A stretch of DNA of 64,000 nt. Origin: Myxococcus terminator_A (GTDB lineage Bacteria > Myxococcota > Myxococcia > Myxococcales > Myxococcaceae). A program made the translations under genes and the position numbers. This document shows, piece after piece, positions 21,688 through 30,317 of the stretch (position 1 is the first letter of the stretch; each line of letters begins with the position of its first letter). The notes below the pieces were generated by a model. It was not told where the DNA came from, did not search any database, and saw only the letters and a program-made list of their open reading frames with translations. The DNA lies in contig JBLZWL010000002.1 of assembly GCA_049194865.1 (NCBI GenBank), positions 394,193 to 458,192 of the forward strand, written 5' to 3'.

Positions 21688-22638
21688 GTGAATACGCAAG
21701 TCGCGCTTTGGGTGGGCTTCAACCTCTTCGTCCTGGCGATGCTCGCCGTGGACCTTGGTCTGTTCCACCGCAAGGACCACGCGGTGACGCCCAAGGAAGC
21801 GGGCATCTGGACGGTGGTGTGGATTTCCATCAGCCTCGCGTTCTGTGCGGGCATCTGGCACTTCTCCGGGCCCACCCCGGCGCTCCAGTGGCTGACGGCG
21901 TATGTCGTGGAGTACTCGCTCTCCGTCGACAACCTGTTCGTCTTCCTGATGGTGTTCAGCTACTTCCGGGTGGCGGCGGAGCACCAGCACCGGGTGCTGT
22001 TCTGGGGCATCCTCGGCGCGTTCGTCATGCGCGCGGTGCTCATCATCGCCGGCGCGGCCCTGGTGCAGCGCTTCCACTGGCTCATCTACCTGTTCGGCGC
22101 GTTCCTCGTCTTCACCGCGGTGAAGATGCTCGTCTCCAAGGACGAGGAGATGGACCCGGAGCAGAAGGGCATCGTCAAGCTGGCGCGGCGGGTGCTGCCG
22201 GTGGCGCGCCTGGGCGAGGGCAGCCGCTTCTTCGTCACCGAGGATGGCCGCCGCAAGGTGACGCCGCTGTTCATCGTCCTGCTGGTGGTGGAGGCCACCG
22301 ACCTGCTCTTCGCCCTGGACTCCATCCCCGCGGTGCTGGGCATCAGCCAGGACGCCTTCATCATCTACACGTCCAACGTGTGCGCGATTCTGGGCCTGCG
22401 CTCGCTGTTCTTCGTGGTGGCCAGCCTGATGGACAAGTTCCACTTCCTGAAGCTGGGGCTGAGCGGAATCCTGGGCTTCGTGGGCGTGAAGATGCTGATT
22501 ACGTACTTCAACATCCACCTCCCCATCGTCCTGTCGCTGGGTGTGATTGGCGGAATCCTGCTGGCCGCCATCGTCGCGTCGCTCATCTGGCCCAAGAGCC
22601 CGGAGCCCGGTCATGACCGGGAGAGCGCGAAAACCTGA
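21688..22638 (+). CDS. TerC/Alx-family membrane protein
   Basis: This 316-residue integral membrane protein of the TerC family has about eight to nine helices. The two acidic membrane motifs of the family are present: VEYSLSVDNLFV in the first half and LFALDSIPAVLG in the second. Relatives export manganese (Alx, MeeF-type) or are linked to tellurite resistance. I chose the GTG at 21688 because CAGGA lies 7 bp upstream and the protein then begins directly with a helix, as family members do. The final codons sit on a 16-bp perfect palindrome (22606-22621). Confidence 0.92.
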   Translation: MNTQVALWVGFNLFVLAMLAVDLGLFHRKDHAVTPKEAGIWTVVWISISLAFCAGIWHFSGPTPALQWLTAYVVEYSLSVDNLFVFLMVFSYFRVAAEHQHRVLFWGILGAFVMRAVLIIAGAALVQRFHWLIYLFGAFLVFTAVKMLVSKDEEMDPEQKGIVKLARRVLPVARLGEGSRFFVTEDGRRKVTPLFIVLLVVEATDLLFALDSIPAVLGISQDAFIIYTSNVCAILGLRSLFFVVASLMDKFHFLKLGLSGILGFVGVKMLITYFNIHLPIVLSLGVIGGILLAAIVASLIWPKSPEPGHDRESAKT

Positions 22639-22704
22639 ACCCAGACGGGTGGCCCTCCGGGGTTTTGCTTGCAACCCGGGGGGCTTGCCTTCAAATGTGG
22701 AGGC

Positions 22705-23091
22705 ATGTCTTCCAGCGCCACCACTGATGGCATCCGCATCACCGTGAAGCCGGCCTACTGGCCGGAGCGAAGCTCGCCCGACTCGGGGCAGTACGCCTTC
22801 ATGTACACGGTGGAAATCGTCAACGAGAGCGAGGCGCCCGCACAGCTCAAGTCGCGGCACTGGCTCATCACCGATGCCGCCGGGAAGGTGGAGGAAGTGA
22901 AGGGGGAGGGCGTGGTCGGCCGCCAGCCCCGCGTGGCCCCGGGTGAGCGATTCGAGTACACGAGCTGGGCGATGCTGCGCACGCCGTTCGGCACCATGCG
23001 GGGCAGCTATGAGATGGAGCGGCCGGACGGCTCGCACTTCGAGGCGCGCATCGCGGAGTTCGCGCTCACCCTCCCCAACGCCCTTCACTGA
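22705..23091 (+). CDS. apaG: ApaG protein
   Basis: A 128-residue ApaG/DUF525 protein with an all-beta immunoglobulin-like fold. The core YTVEIVNES, SRHWLITDA, VVGRQPRVAPGE, and FEYTSWAMLRTPFGTMRGSY is near full length for the family (about 125). ApaG has been tied to divalent cation effects and diadenosine tetraphosphate metabolism, but its activity is not settled. The ATG at 22705 has GGAGG only 1-2 bp before it, which is unusually close. The stop overlaps the hemH start by 1 bp (TGATG). Confidence 0.92.
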   Translation: MSSSATTDGIRITVKPAYWPERSSPDSGQYAFMYTVEIVNESEAPAQLKSRHWLITDAAGKVEEVKGEGVVGRQPRVAPGERFEYTSWAMLRTPFGTMRGSYEMERPDGSHFEARIAEFALTLPNALH

Positions 23092-24194
23092 TGACGACTC
23101 CGGAACCGAAGCGGGGGCTGCTCCTCATCAACCTGGGCACGCCGGACGCGCCCGAGTCCGGGCCGGTGCGGCGCTACCTGCGTGAGTTCCTGAGTGACCC
23201 CCGCGTGGTGGACCTCCACCCGGTGGGGCGCTGGATGTTGCTCAACCTCTTCATCCTCCCGACGCGGCCCGCGAAGAGCGCGGAGGCGTACCGCAAGGTG
23301 TGGATGAAGGAGGGCTCGCCCCTCCTGGTGTACAGCCGGGAGCTGGAGGCGGCGGTGCGCGAGAAGCTGGCGGGTGAGTACGACGTGGCGCTCGCCATGC
23401 GCTACGGCCGCCCGTCCATCCCCGACACCGTGGCGCAGATGCGAGCGCGCGGCGTGACGGACTTCACCGTGCTGCCGCTGTACCCGCAGGAGGCCACGTC
23501 GTCCTCGGCCTCGTCGCTGGCCCGGGTGTACGAGGTGATGACGGAGGGCTGGGACGTGCCCAACGTGCGCGCGGTGCCGGCGTTCCACGGGCACCCATCC
23601 TTCCTGGACGCGTTCACCGCGGTGGCCCGGCCGGTGATTTCCGAGGCGCGCGCGGACCACGTCCTGTTCAGCTTCCACGGCGTGCCGGAGCGGCACGTGC
23701 GCAAGACGGACACGTCGGGCCAGCACTGCTTTGCTTCAGCGGGTTGCTGTGACGCGCTCACGGACGCCAACCGTCACTGCTACCGGGCCCAGTGCTTCGC
23801 CACGGCGCGCGGGCTGGCCCAGCGGCTGGGGCTGGCCGCGAGCGGGTGGAGCGTGTCCTTCCAGTCCAGACTCGGGCGCACGCCGTGGGTGAAGCCCTAC
23901 ACGGACCTGGTGCTGCCGGAGCTGGCGAAGCAGGGCGTGAAGCGGCTGGCGGTGATGTGCCCGTCGTTCGTCGCCGACTGCCTGGAGACGCTGGAGGAAG
24001 TGGGGCTGCGCGCCCGCGAGCAGTTCGTCGAGGCGGGGGGCGAGTCGTTGATGCTCGTCCCCTCGCTGAACGCCCACCCGACCTGGGTGGACGCCGTGGT
24101 GCGGATGGTGCGCGAGTCCGACGGCGCGCCTACTGCTGAGGCTTCGCCGTGGGCTGGGGCGCGGCCGGAGGGGGCGCCGACTCCAGCGCGGTGA
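23091..24194 (+). CDS. hemH: Ferrochelatase with internal Cys cluster
   Basis: HemH inserts Fe2+ into protoporphyrin IX, the last step of haem synthesis. The 367-residue protein has LLINLGTPDAPES at the start, the catalytic FSFHGVPERH (His 196), and CPSFVADCLETLEE with the family's conserved Glu at 299. Cysteines at 213, 219, 220, 230 and 235 form a short internal cluster right after the active-site His. Myxobacterial ferrochelatases are known to hold a [2Fe-2S] centre in such an internal segment, so I expect one here. The gene starts within the apaG stop and its end overlaps the opposite lipoprotein gene by 65 bp. Confidence 0.95.
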   Translation: MTTPEPKRGLLLINLGTPDAPESGPVRRYLREFLSDPRVVDLHPVGRWMLLNLFILPTRPAKSAEAYRKVWMKEGSPLLVYSRELEAAVREKLAGEYDVALAMRYGRPSIPDTVAQMRARGVTDFTVLPLYPQEATSSSASSLARVYEVMTEGWDVPNVRAVPAFHGHPSFLDAFTAVARPVISEARADHVLFSFHGVPERHVRKTDTSGQHCFASAGCCDALTDANRHCYRAQCFATARGLAQRLGLAASGWSVSFQSRLGRTPWVKPYTDLVLPELAKQGVKRLAVMCPSFVADCLETLEEVGLRAREQFVEAGGESLMLVPSLNAHPTWVDAVVRMVRESDGAPTAEASPWAGARPEGAPTPAR

Positions 24195-25155
24195 GCTTCA
24201 GCTTCACCGTGCCCGGCGGTACCTGGAGCGCGGTGGGTGGCACGGTGCCCTTCGTGGAGGAGGTGATGCTGCCCTCCCACGAGCGCCACTTGCCGGCCTT
24301 CACCAGGAACTCGCCACGGCCGACGATGCGCACCTCGGCGCTGGCGTCCGACGCGGGCGGCGGGGCCTCCGAGTCGCCTTCTTCCGACGGGTCGCTGGCT
24401 TGCGCGGGCACGGCGGGCGGCGGGCGGCGGGTGGCCACCTTGCCGGCGAGCTGGTCCAGCAGGTCGTACTCCAGCGTGGCCACCTGCTCGCCACCGTCCT
24501 CCGGGGTGAGCGCGGTGAGCTTCACGCGGTTGCGGCGCTCCGTCTTGGTGACGGCGAACGCGGGGCCCAGGGCGTCGTGCGTGAGCAGCTCCGTGCCCAG
24601 CGCCCAGGTGTCGTTGGGGCCCACGGCCGCCAGGGGCAGCTCCAGCACCAGCGAGGCCGTGTTGCGGGTGATGCCCTGGAGGCCGTCGAGCACGAAGCCG
24701 CGCTCGCTCACGGTGCCGGTGTCCTCGGCGGCGCTGTTGCCCTCGGGGATGACGCGCAGCCGGAAGTCACCGGAGTCGCCGCGCTCCAGCACGTAGGTGA
24801 GGGCGCTGGGGAACGTGGGGGTGGCGGTGGCGGCGCGCTCGGGCTTCGGCGCTTCCTTCTCCTTGCCCTTCTTGCCCTTGGCGGGCTTCTCCTCCGCCAC
24901 CTCCTCGACGGTGGTGGGCGCGGCGCCCGTGCGGTCCAGCGTGAGGCGGTAGGCGACGGGCGCGCCCGAGGGCAGCTTCCAGCGCAGCACCACCTTGGAC
25001 TTGTCCACCACGGGGGCGGCGGGCTTGTCGGCCGCCTCCTCCTTGGGCGTGTCCTTCATGCCCGGAGGCCGAGCAATGGGCTCGAGCTGCCCTCGGGGCT
25101 CTTCCTTGCAGGCGAACAAAGACAGGGCGACGACCAGGCCGAACAGGCTTCGCAT
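24130..25155 (-). CDS. Predicted lipoprotein, unknown function
   Basis: A 341-residue exported protein. The signal peptide is short, with lipobox LFAC giving lipidated Cys 16, so it is probably outer-membrane anchored. Residues about 20-60 are a Pro/Lys-rich linker, and residues 95-120 another low-complexity, Lys-rich linker. The rest has beta-rich stretches with no motif I recognise. I start it at ATG 25155, because an in-frame start 60 bp further up would bury the signal peptide. The 3' end overlaps hemH. Confidence 0.75.
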   Translation of the reverse strand: MRSLFGLVVALSLFACKEEPRGQLEPIARPPGMKDTPKEEAADKPAAPVVDKSKVVLRWKLPSGAPVAYRLTLDRTGAAPTTVEEVAEEKPAKGKKGKEKEAPKPERAATATPTFPSALTYVLERGDSGDFRLRVIPEGNSAAEDTGTVSERGFVLDGLQGITRNTASLVLELPLAAVGPNDTWALGTELLTHDALGPAFAVTKTERRNRVKLTALTPEDGGEQVATLEYDLLDQLAGKVATRRPPPAVPAQASDPSEEGDSEAPPPASDASAEVRIVGRGEFLVKAGKWRSWEGSITSSTKGTVPPTALQVPPGTVKLKLTALESAPPPAAPQPTAKPQQ

Positions 25156-25426
25156 CACGCGGGGACGCTCCTCTGGGAGGACTGCGGGATACCGGAGCCC
25201 AGCAGGCCTTTTCAAGTCGTCACCCGGCCGCGTCCGTCGAATGCGGCGCTTGTTTCCTCGCGAGGCTTGCTTGACGGGCCCGACGAAGTCGGGGTTGCGC
25301 CGTCCATGCCAATTCCTTGCTGCTCCAACTCCCTGCCGCAGGGGGTGTGGCTGGCTGCGTCAACTCGCGGGGCGGGGCCCCGGCTGGGTGTCGCGACGGC
25401 GTGCTCGGCGCCGTCGCGTCCGGGCG

Positions 25427-26008
25427 TCACTGGGGTGCGTGCGCGACGTAGAGGTCGACCTGCTCCTTCACGCGCCCGGCGAAGTCTGGGTTGACGCGCT
25501 CGAGGATGCTCCACTCCAGCTCCAGGAGCCTGCGGAGGTTGGGACGGGCGGAGCGCGTCTGCAGGGAGGGCTCCGTTCCCATCAGGACGGCGGGCGTGGT
25601 GTTGGGGGTGTCGTCCACGTTGCCGTAGCCCGTGTGGACCAGGCCAGGAAGGGCCTGGGTGCGGGCGAAGGTCGTGGCGGCCATCTCATACGCGCGCACG
25701 GAGAAGCGGCCATCGGCGCGGACGCGGCCCTCGACATAAAGGCGGGACCAGCGGGTGCCGAGGTCGAAGCTGCCCGTCACCTTCCAGGGCGTCTGGAGGA
25801 AGTAGGGGTCGGTGCTGGGCAGCAAATCGTAGCCACGGTCCGCGAGTACCAGCTCGGCGGCCTTCATGACCTGCATGGCGGGCAGGTCGTAGACGACGAG
25901 GCTGCTGGTCCGCTCCAGCAGCACCTTCTGGGGGCTGGCGCACCCCGCGAAGCACAGCGCCGCCACGACGCTCGTCATTGCCGCGAGCCACTGCTTCCGC
26001 ACCATCAT
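25427..26008 (-). CDS. Predicted lipoprotein, unknown function
   Basis: A 193-residue protein with a signal peptide ending in the lipobox FAGC (Cys near residue 23), then a compact mixed alpha/beta region. Two ATGs are adjacent at 26008 and 26005, and a GAGG lies upstream of both. No known domain is recognised. A 271-bp gap, in which I see no gene, separates it from the other lipoprotein downstream. Confidence 0.72.
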   Translation of the reverse strand: MMVRKQWLAAMTSVVAALCFAGCASPQKVLLERTSSLVVYDLPAMQVMKAAELVLADRGYDLLPSTDPYFLQTPWKVTGSFDLGTRWSRLYVEGRVRADGRFSVRAYEMAATTFARTQALPGLVHTGYGNVDDTPNTTPAVLMGTEPSLQTRSARPNLRRLLELEWSILERVNPDFAGRVKEQVDLYVAHAPQ

Positions 26009-26098
26009 CGTCGCCTCGTCCGCTGGAGTGGGCCACGCGACGCGGGAGGGCCGTGCGCGCGGTGCGGTGACGACAACGCGGGTTGTTTCAACGCATAT

Positions 26099-26156
26099 CG
26101 CGCGAGGCGGGCACTCGTTGCCGCGCGAGGGTTTGTCGCGCGAGGGACTCGCGAGG
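26099..26156. repeat. Clustered CGCGCGAGG motifs
   Basis: Three full copies of CGCGCGAGG (26099, 26122, 26137) and one shorter CGCGAGG (26150) lie in the 187-bp gap between Sua5 and the lipoprotein gene. Similar copies occur near 15565 and 15585. Confidence 0.5.
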
Positions 26157-26195
26157 GCCGGGCAATCGGAGGTGGAGCCTCGGCCTTCTCGCCGC

Positions 26196-27167
26196 TCAGG
26201 CGTGAGGGTCGCGCGGCGCGGCGGCGCGGGAGAGTCGGTCTCGCACCGCGATGCCCAGACCGCTGGCGGCGGGGAGACAGGCGACGAGCACGTCATGTCC
26301 GCGCTCGTCCGCTTCGCGCAGCCTCGCGTAGAGCACGCGTGCGGCTCCGGCCGGGTCCTCCGGCACGTCGAAGCGAGGCACGTCCGGTGGCAGCTCCAGG
26401 CTCTCCGGCCCCAGCACGCCCACGCGCAGGCCCTGCTCGCGGAGTGCTCTCACGCGCGCGGCGGCCTCGCGCGGCTCCGCCAGCACCACGCCCGCGCGCG
26501 GCGCGTAGTGCGATGCGAGCGAGCCCGACACACGGACCTTGGAGGCGACGCGCACGGGTACCGGATGCCCCAGCACGCGCTCGATGTCTTCTGCGGACAG
26601 GCCTCCTGGCCGGAGGATGGCGGGGGCGCCCGTGCTCAAGTCGACGATGGTGGACTCCACGCCCACGGTGCTCGGTCCTCCGTCCAACACCAGGTCCACG
26701 TCCGTGCCCAGGTCCGCGCGCACGTGCTCCGCCGTGGTAGGGCTCACGCGGCCGAAGCGGTTGGCGCTCGGCGCGGCCACGCCTCCACCCAGGGCCTTCA
26801 ACACGGCGAGCGCCACCGGATGTCCCGGCACGCGCAGCGCCACCGTGTCCTGGCCTCCCGTCACGGCGTCCGTGGCCCTGGGCGTGCGCGGCAGCACGAG
26901 CGTGAGCGGTCCGGGCCAGAAGGCCTCGGCGAGGCGGTGCGCGGCGTCGGGGATGTCCCGGGCCCAGGAGGACAGGTGCTCGGCGCCAGACAGGTGGACG
27001 ATGAGCGGGTGGGTGGCGGGGCGGCCCTTGATGGCGAAGACCCGGCGCACCGCCAGCTCGTCCTCGGCGTTGGCCGCGAGGCCGTACACCGTCTCTGTCG
27101 GCAGGGCGATGACACCGCCGTGCCGCAGCAATTCCACCGCGCGCTCGACGAGCTCCGGATTTAGCAT
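26196..27167 (-). CDS. Threonylcarbamoyl-AMP synthase (Sua5/YwlC type)
   Basis: This 323-residue enzyme makes threonylcarbamoyl-adenylate from Thr, bicarbonate and ATP for the t6A modification at tRNA position 37. The N-terminal YrdC domain shows LPTETVYGLAA, KGRPATHPL, WPGPLTLV and PSANRFGRVSPTTA. The C-terminal region (about 210-323, SHYAPRAGV onward) is the extra Sua5 domain that separates Sua5 from shorter TsaC. It starts 30 bp from the divergent TIGR01777 gene, so the two promoters must overlap. Confidence 0.93.
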   Translation of the reverse strand: MLNPELVERAVELLRHGGVIALPTETVYGLAANAEDELAVRRVFAIKGRPATHPLIVHLSGAEHLSSWARDIPDAAHRLAEAFWPGPLTLVLPRTPRATDAVTGGQDTVALRVPGHPVALAVLKALGGGVAAPSANRFGRVSPTTAEHVRADLGTDVDLVLDGGPSTVGVESTIVDLSTGAPAILRPGGLSAEDIERVLGHPVPVRVASKVRVSGSLASHYAPRAGVVLAEPREAAARVRALREQGLRVGVLGPESLELPPDVPRFDVPEDPAGAARVLYARLREADERGHDVLVACLPAASGLGIAVRDRLSRAAAPRDPHA

Positions 27168-27197
27168 GCGTGGCGCACTGTCGCGCCGGGAGGCAGC

Positions 27198-28616
27198 ATG
27201 GGCAAGTCGCACGTCTTCGATGCGCGCAGTCGGATGCCAGTCTCAGCCTCCGAGTTGTTCGCGTGGCATGCCCGGGAAGGAGCGCTCGCACGGCTGACGC
27301 CCCCTTGGGAGCGGATGGAGCTGCTGGAGCGCTCCGGTGACGGCATCCACCCCGGTGCCCGAGTCGTCATGCGGATGCGTGTGGGCCCCATTCCCCGTCG
27401 CTGGGTGGCCGAGCACACGGCGTACGTGCAGGACTCGCTCTTCCAGGACACGCAGGTGTCCGGCCCGTTCTCGAAGTGGGTCCACACCCACCGGATGTGG
27501 CCCGAGCCGGCGACCGGCTCCTCCGTCCTGGAGGACGAGGTGGAGTACGTCCTCCCCATGGGCCCGCTGGGCAGCATCTTCGGTGGCGGCACCGCCCGGC
27601 GCACGCTGGAGCGGATGTTCGCCTATCGCCACCGGGTGACACGTGAAGACCTGCGGCGTCACGCCGCCTTCGCGCAAGCCGGGCCGCTCACTGTGGCCAT
27701 CACCGGTGCGTCGGGCTCGATTGGCTCGTCGCTCGTGCCGTTCCTCACCACCGGGGGCCACCGCGTGAAGCGCCTGGTACGAGGCCGCGCCGAGGCCTCG
27801 CGGAACGAGGTGGCGTGGGCGCCCGACAAGGGCGAGGTGGATACGGCCTCGCTGGAGGGCGTGGACGCGGTGGTGCATCTGGCGGGCGCCAACGTCGCGG
27901 GCAAGCGCTGGTCCCCCGAGTACAAGGACGCCATCCTCAAGAGCCGCACCGAGGGCACGCTCACGCTGTCGGAGGCGCTGGCGCGCATGAAGAAGAAGCC
28001 CCGGGTGCTGGTGTGCGCCGCGGGCAGTGGCATCTACGGCGACCGGGGCGACGAGCCGCTCACCGAGGAGAGCGCGCCGGGCACCGGCTTCCTCGCGGAC
28101 GTGTGTCGCGCCTGGGAGGCGGCCACCGCGCCCGCCGAGGCCGCGGGCATCCGGGTGGTGCACCTGCGCATCGGCCCCGTGCTGGACGCGCGCGAGGGCG
28201 CGCTGGCGAAGATGCTGCCCGCGTTCCTCGCGGGAGGCGGAGGGCCCATCGGCTCCGGACGCCAGTGGATGTCCTGGGTGTCGATGGAGGACATCCTCGG
28301 GCTCTTCCAGTTCAGCCTCTTCACCCCGTCTGCGCGCGGCCCCATCAACGCCGTGGCGCCGGGGGCGGTGCGGCAGGCGGACTTCGCGAAGACGCTCGGT
28401 CGGGTGGTGCGACGGCCGGCCTTCCTGCCGATGCCCGCCGTGGCCATCCGCACCCTCTTCGGTCAGATGGGGCAGGAGGCCCTGCTGGCGGGTGCCCGGG
28501 TGCTCCCCTCCGCCGCGGAGCGGCTCGGCTACTCCTTCCTCCTGCCGGACCTGGAAGAGGCGCTGCGCTTCACGCTTGGCCGCACCACGGCGGGGCCGGA
28601 GTTCCGCCACGACTGA
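27198..28616 (+). CDS. Two-domain protein: SRPBCC plus TIGR01777-type epimerase
   Basis: This 472-residue protein joins an N-terminal START/SRPBCC-like ligand-binding domain (about 1-150; PVSASELFAWH, HPGARVVMRMRVGP) to a C-terminal NAD-dependent epimerase of the YfcH/TIGR01777 family (about 160-470; GASGSIGSSLV, HLAGANVAGKRWS, GSGIYGDRG, SWVSMEDILG). The last part is the DUF1731 tail. YfcH homologues often stand alone, so the fused ligand domain is notable. The substrate is unknown. Confidence 0.88.
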   Translation: MGKSHVFDARSRMPVSASELFAWHAREGALARLTPPWERMELLERSGDGIHPGARVVMRMRVGPIPRRWVAEHTAYVQDSLFQDTQVSGPFSKWVHTHRMWPEPATGSSVLEDEVEYVLPMGPLGSIFGGGTARRTLERMFAYRHRVTREDLRRHAAFAQAGPLTVAITGASGSIGSSLVPFLTTGGHRVKRLVRGRAEASRNEVAWAPDKGEVDTASLEGVDAVVHLAGANVAGKRWSPEYKDAILKSRTEGTLTLSEALARMKKKPRVLVCAAGSGIYGDRGDEPLTEESAPGTGFLADVCRAWEAATAPAEAAGIRVVHLRIGPVLDAREGALAKMLPAFLAGGGGPIGSGRQWMSWVSMEDILGLFQFSLFTPSARGPINAVAPGAVRQADFAKTLGRVVRRPAFLPMPAVAIRTLFGQMGQEALLAGARVLPSAAERLGYSFLLPDLEEALRFTLGRTTAGPEFRHD

Positions 28617-28653
28617 GTGGTTCGGCGCTTGACAATGCCCCCTGGGGAGACTG

Positions 28654-29598
28654 ATGGAATGTCCCCCTATGATTCAGGTCGAAGGGCTGACCAAGTACTA
28701 CGGTGAGCATGCGGCCATCCGGGACCTGGCCTTCACCATCGGCCAGGGCGAGGTCATCGGCTTCCTGGGCCTCAATGGCGCGGGCAAGTCGACGACGTTG
28801 AAGGTCCTCGGGTGCGTGCTCTTGCCGACCGCTGGCCGCGTCGTCATCGACGGCCATGACGTGGTGAGCAATGCCCACGAGGTCCGGCAACGGATTGGCT
28901 ACCTCCCGGACGTGCCGCCGCTCTACGAGGAGATGACGGTGGGCGAGTACCTGACGTACGTCGCGCGGCTGCGCGGCGTGGCGGCCCGGGACACCACCGC
29001 TCGCGTGGGGGAAGCGGAGGAGAAGACCGGCCTGCGCGAGGTGGACGGCGAGCTCATCTCCACGCTCAGCCACGGCTACCGCCAGCGCGTGGGCGTGGCG
29101 CAGGCGCTGGTGCACAAGCCGGCGCTGCTCATCCTGGACGAGCCCACCAGCGGCCTGGACCCCCGGCAGATTGTCGAGATGCGCGACGTCATCCGCGGGC
29201 TCAAGGGCACGCACACGGTGCTCGTCTCCAGCCACATCCTCCCGGAAATCTCGCAGACGTGTGACCGGCTCCTCATCATCCACAAGGGGACGCTGGTGGC
29301 GCAGGGGACGGAGGAGGAGCTGGGGCGGAAGATGGGCGGCGGCGGCTCCATCGAGGTGGAGGTGCGCGGAGACCGGGCGCGCGCGCTCGAGGTGCTCAAG
29401 CCCTTTGGCGCGGTGGAGGTGGACCGGTCGGCGGACGGCGTGGTGTCGCTGACGTTGCGCGCTTCTCCGGAGGAGCGTCCGCGCGTGGCGCAGGCGGTGG
29501 TGGGCGCGGGGTTGGAGTTGTTGCGGTTGGACCAGGGAGCGGGACAGCTGGAGTCCATCTTCCTGCGCCTGACGCACGGTCAGGAGGTGCGCGCGTGA
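28654..29598 (+). CDS. ABC transporter ATP-binding protein, GldA-like
   Basis: This 314-residue ATPase has Walker A GLNGAGKST, signature LSHGYRQR, Walker B LLILDEPTSGLD and the switch His in SSHIL. It is followed by a C-terminal extension of about 90 residues typical of NatA/GldA/NosF ATPases. GGGGAG lies about 6 bp before the ATG at 28654; a second in-frame ATG at 28669 is possible. It leads a four-gene operon with 4-bp overlaps. The partner genes (permease, GldG-like, DUF4340) resemble the GldAFG set of Bacteroidetes gliding, but gliding in myxobacteria uses Agl-Glt, so the role here is not known. Confidence 0.92.
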   Translation: MECPPMIQVEGLTKYYGEHAAIRDLAFTIGQGEVIGFLGLNGAGKSTTLKVLGCVLLPTAGRVVIDGHDVVSNAHEVRQRIGYLPDVPPLYEEMTVGEYLTYVARLRGVAARDTTARVGEAEEKTGLREVDGELISTLSHGYRQRVGVAQALVHKPALLILDEPTSGLDPRQIVEMRDVIRGLKGTHTVLVSSHILPEISQTCDRLLIIHKGTLVAQGTEEELGRKMGGGGSIEVEVRGDRARALEVLKPFGAVEVDRSADGVVSLTLRASPEERPRVAQAVVGAGLELLRLDQGAGQLESIFLRLTHGQEVRA

Positions 29599-30317
29599 AG
29601 GCCCTGCTCATCGCCCGTCGCGAGCTGTCCAGCTACCTGCGCACGCTCAGCGGCTATGTGGTCATCGCGGTCATCCTCGCGTTGAACGGCCTGTTCTTCA
29701 ACGCGTACGCCCTGGGGGGCGCAAGCAAGCGCTCCGCCGAGGTGCTGTCGCAGTTCTTCTATTACTCGAGCGGCTTCACCATCGTCGCCTCGGTGTTCAT
29801 CTCCATGCGCCTGTTGGCCGAGGAGCGGCAGACGGGCACGCTGCCCCTCTTGTACTCGTCGCCGCTGCGCGACAGGGACATCGTGCTGGGCAAGTTCCTG
29901 GCGGGGCTCGCCTTCCTGTCGCTGTACGTGCTGTGCACGCTGTACATGCCGGTGCTGGTGCTGGTGAACGGCAAGGTGTCCTTCGGCCACGTGGCGGCGG
30001 GCTACCTGGGCCTGCTGCTCTTGGGCAGTGCGTCGCTGGCGGTGGGCACGTTCGGCTCGGCGCTGGCGCGCAACCAGCTGCTCGCGGCGATTACGTCCGC
30101 GGTGATGCTGGTGGCGCTCATCCTCTGCTGGCTGCTGGCGCGAATCACCGAGCAGCCACTGGCGGACGTCTTCAGCGCGATGTCCCTGTGGAACCAACAC
30201 TTCCCACCGTTCCAGTCGGGGCTCATCCACGTGCGTGACGTCGTCTATTACCTGGTCGTCACCTACGTGGCGTTGTTCGCGGCCACCCGGGTGCTCGAAG
30301 CGCGGAGGTGGCGATGA
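29595..30317 (+). CDS. ABC-2 type permease, GldF/NosY-like
   Basis: A 240-residue membrane protein with about six helices. The N-terminal motif ARRELSSYLRTLSGYVV and the loop EERQTGTLPLLYSSPL (EExxTGT) are hallmarks of GldF/NosY-type ABC-2 permeases. It begins with a GTG that overlaps the stop of the ATPase gene by 4 bp. Confidence 0.92.
   Translation: MKALLIARRELSSYLRTLSGYVVIAVILALNGLFFNAYALGGASKRSAEVLSQFFYYSSGFTIVASVFISMRLLAEERQTGTLPLLYSSPLRDRDIVLGKFLAGLAFLSLYVLCTLYMPVLVLVNGKVSFGHVAAGYLGLLLLGSASLAVGTFGSALARNQLLAAITSAVMLVALILCWLLARITEQPLADVFSAMSLWNQHFPPFQSGLIHVRDVVYYLVVTYVALFAATRVLEARRWR

Noticed and set aside
28629..28634. TTGACA before the GldA-like gene
   Set aside because: No -10 element at the right distance; the match falls on the start codon.
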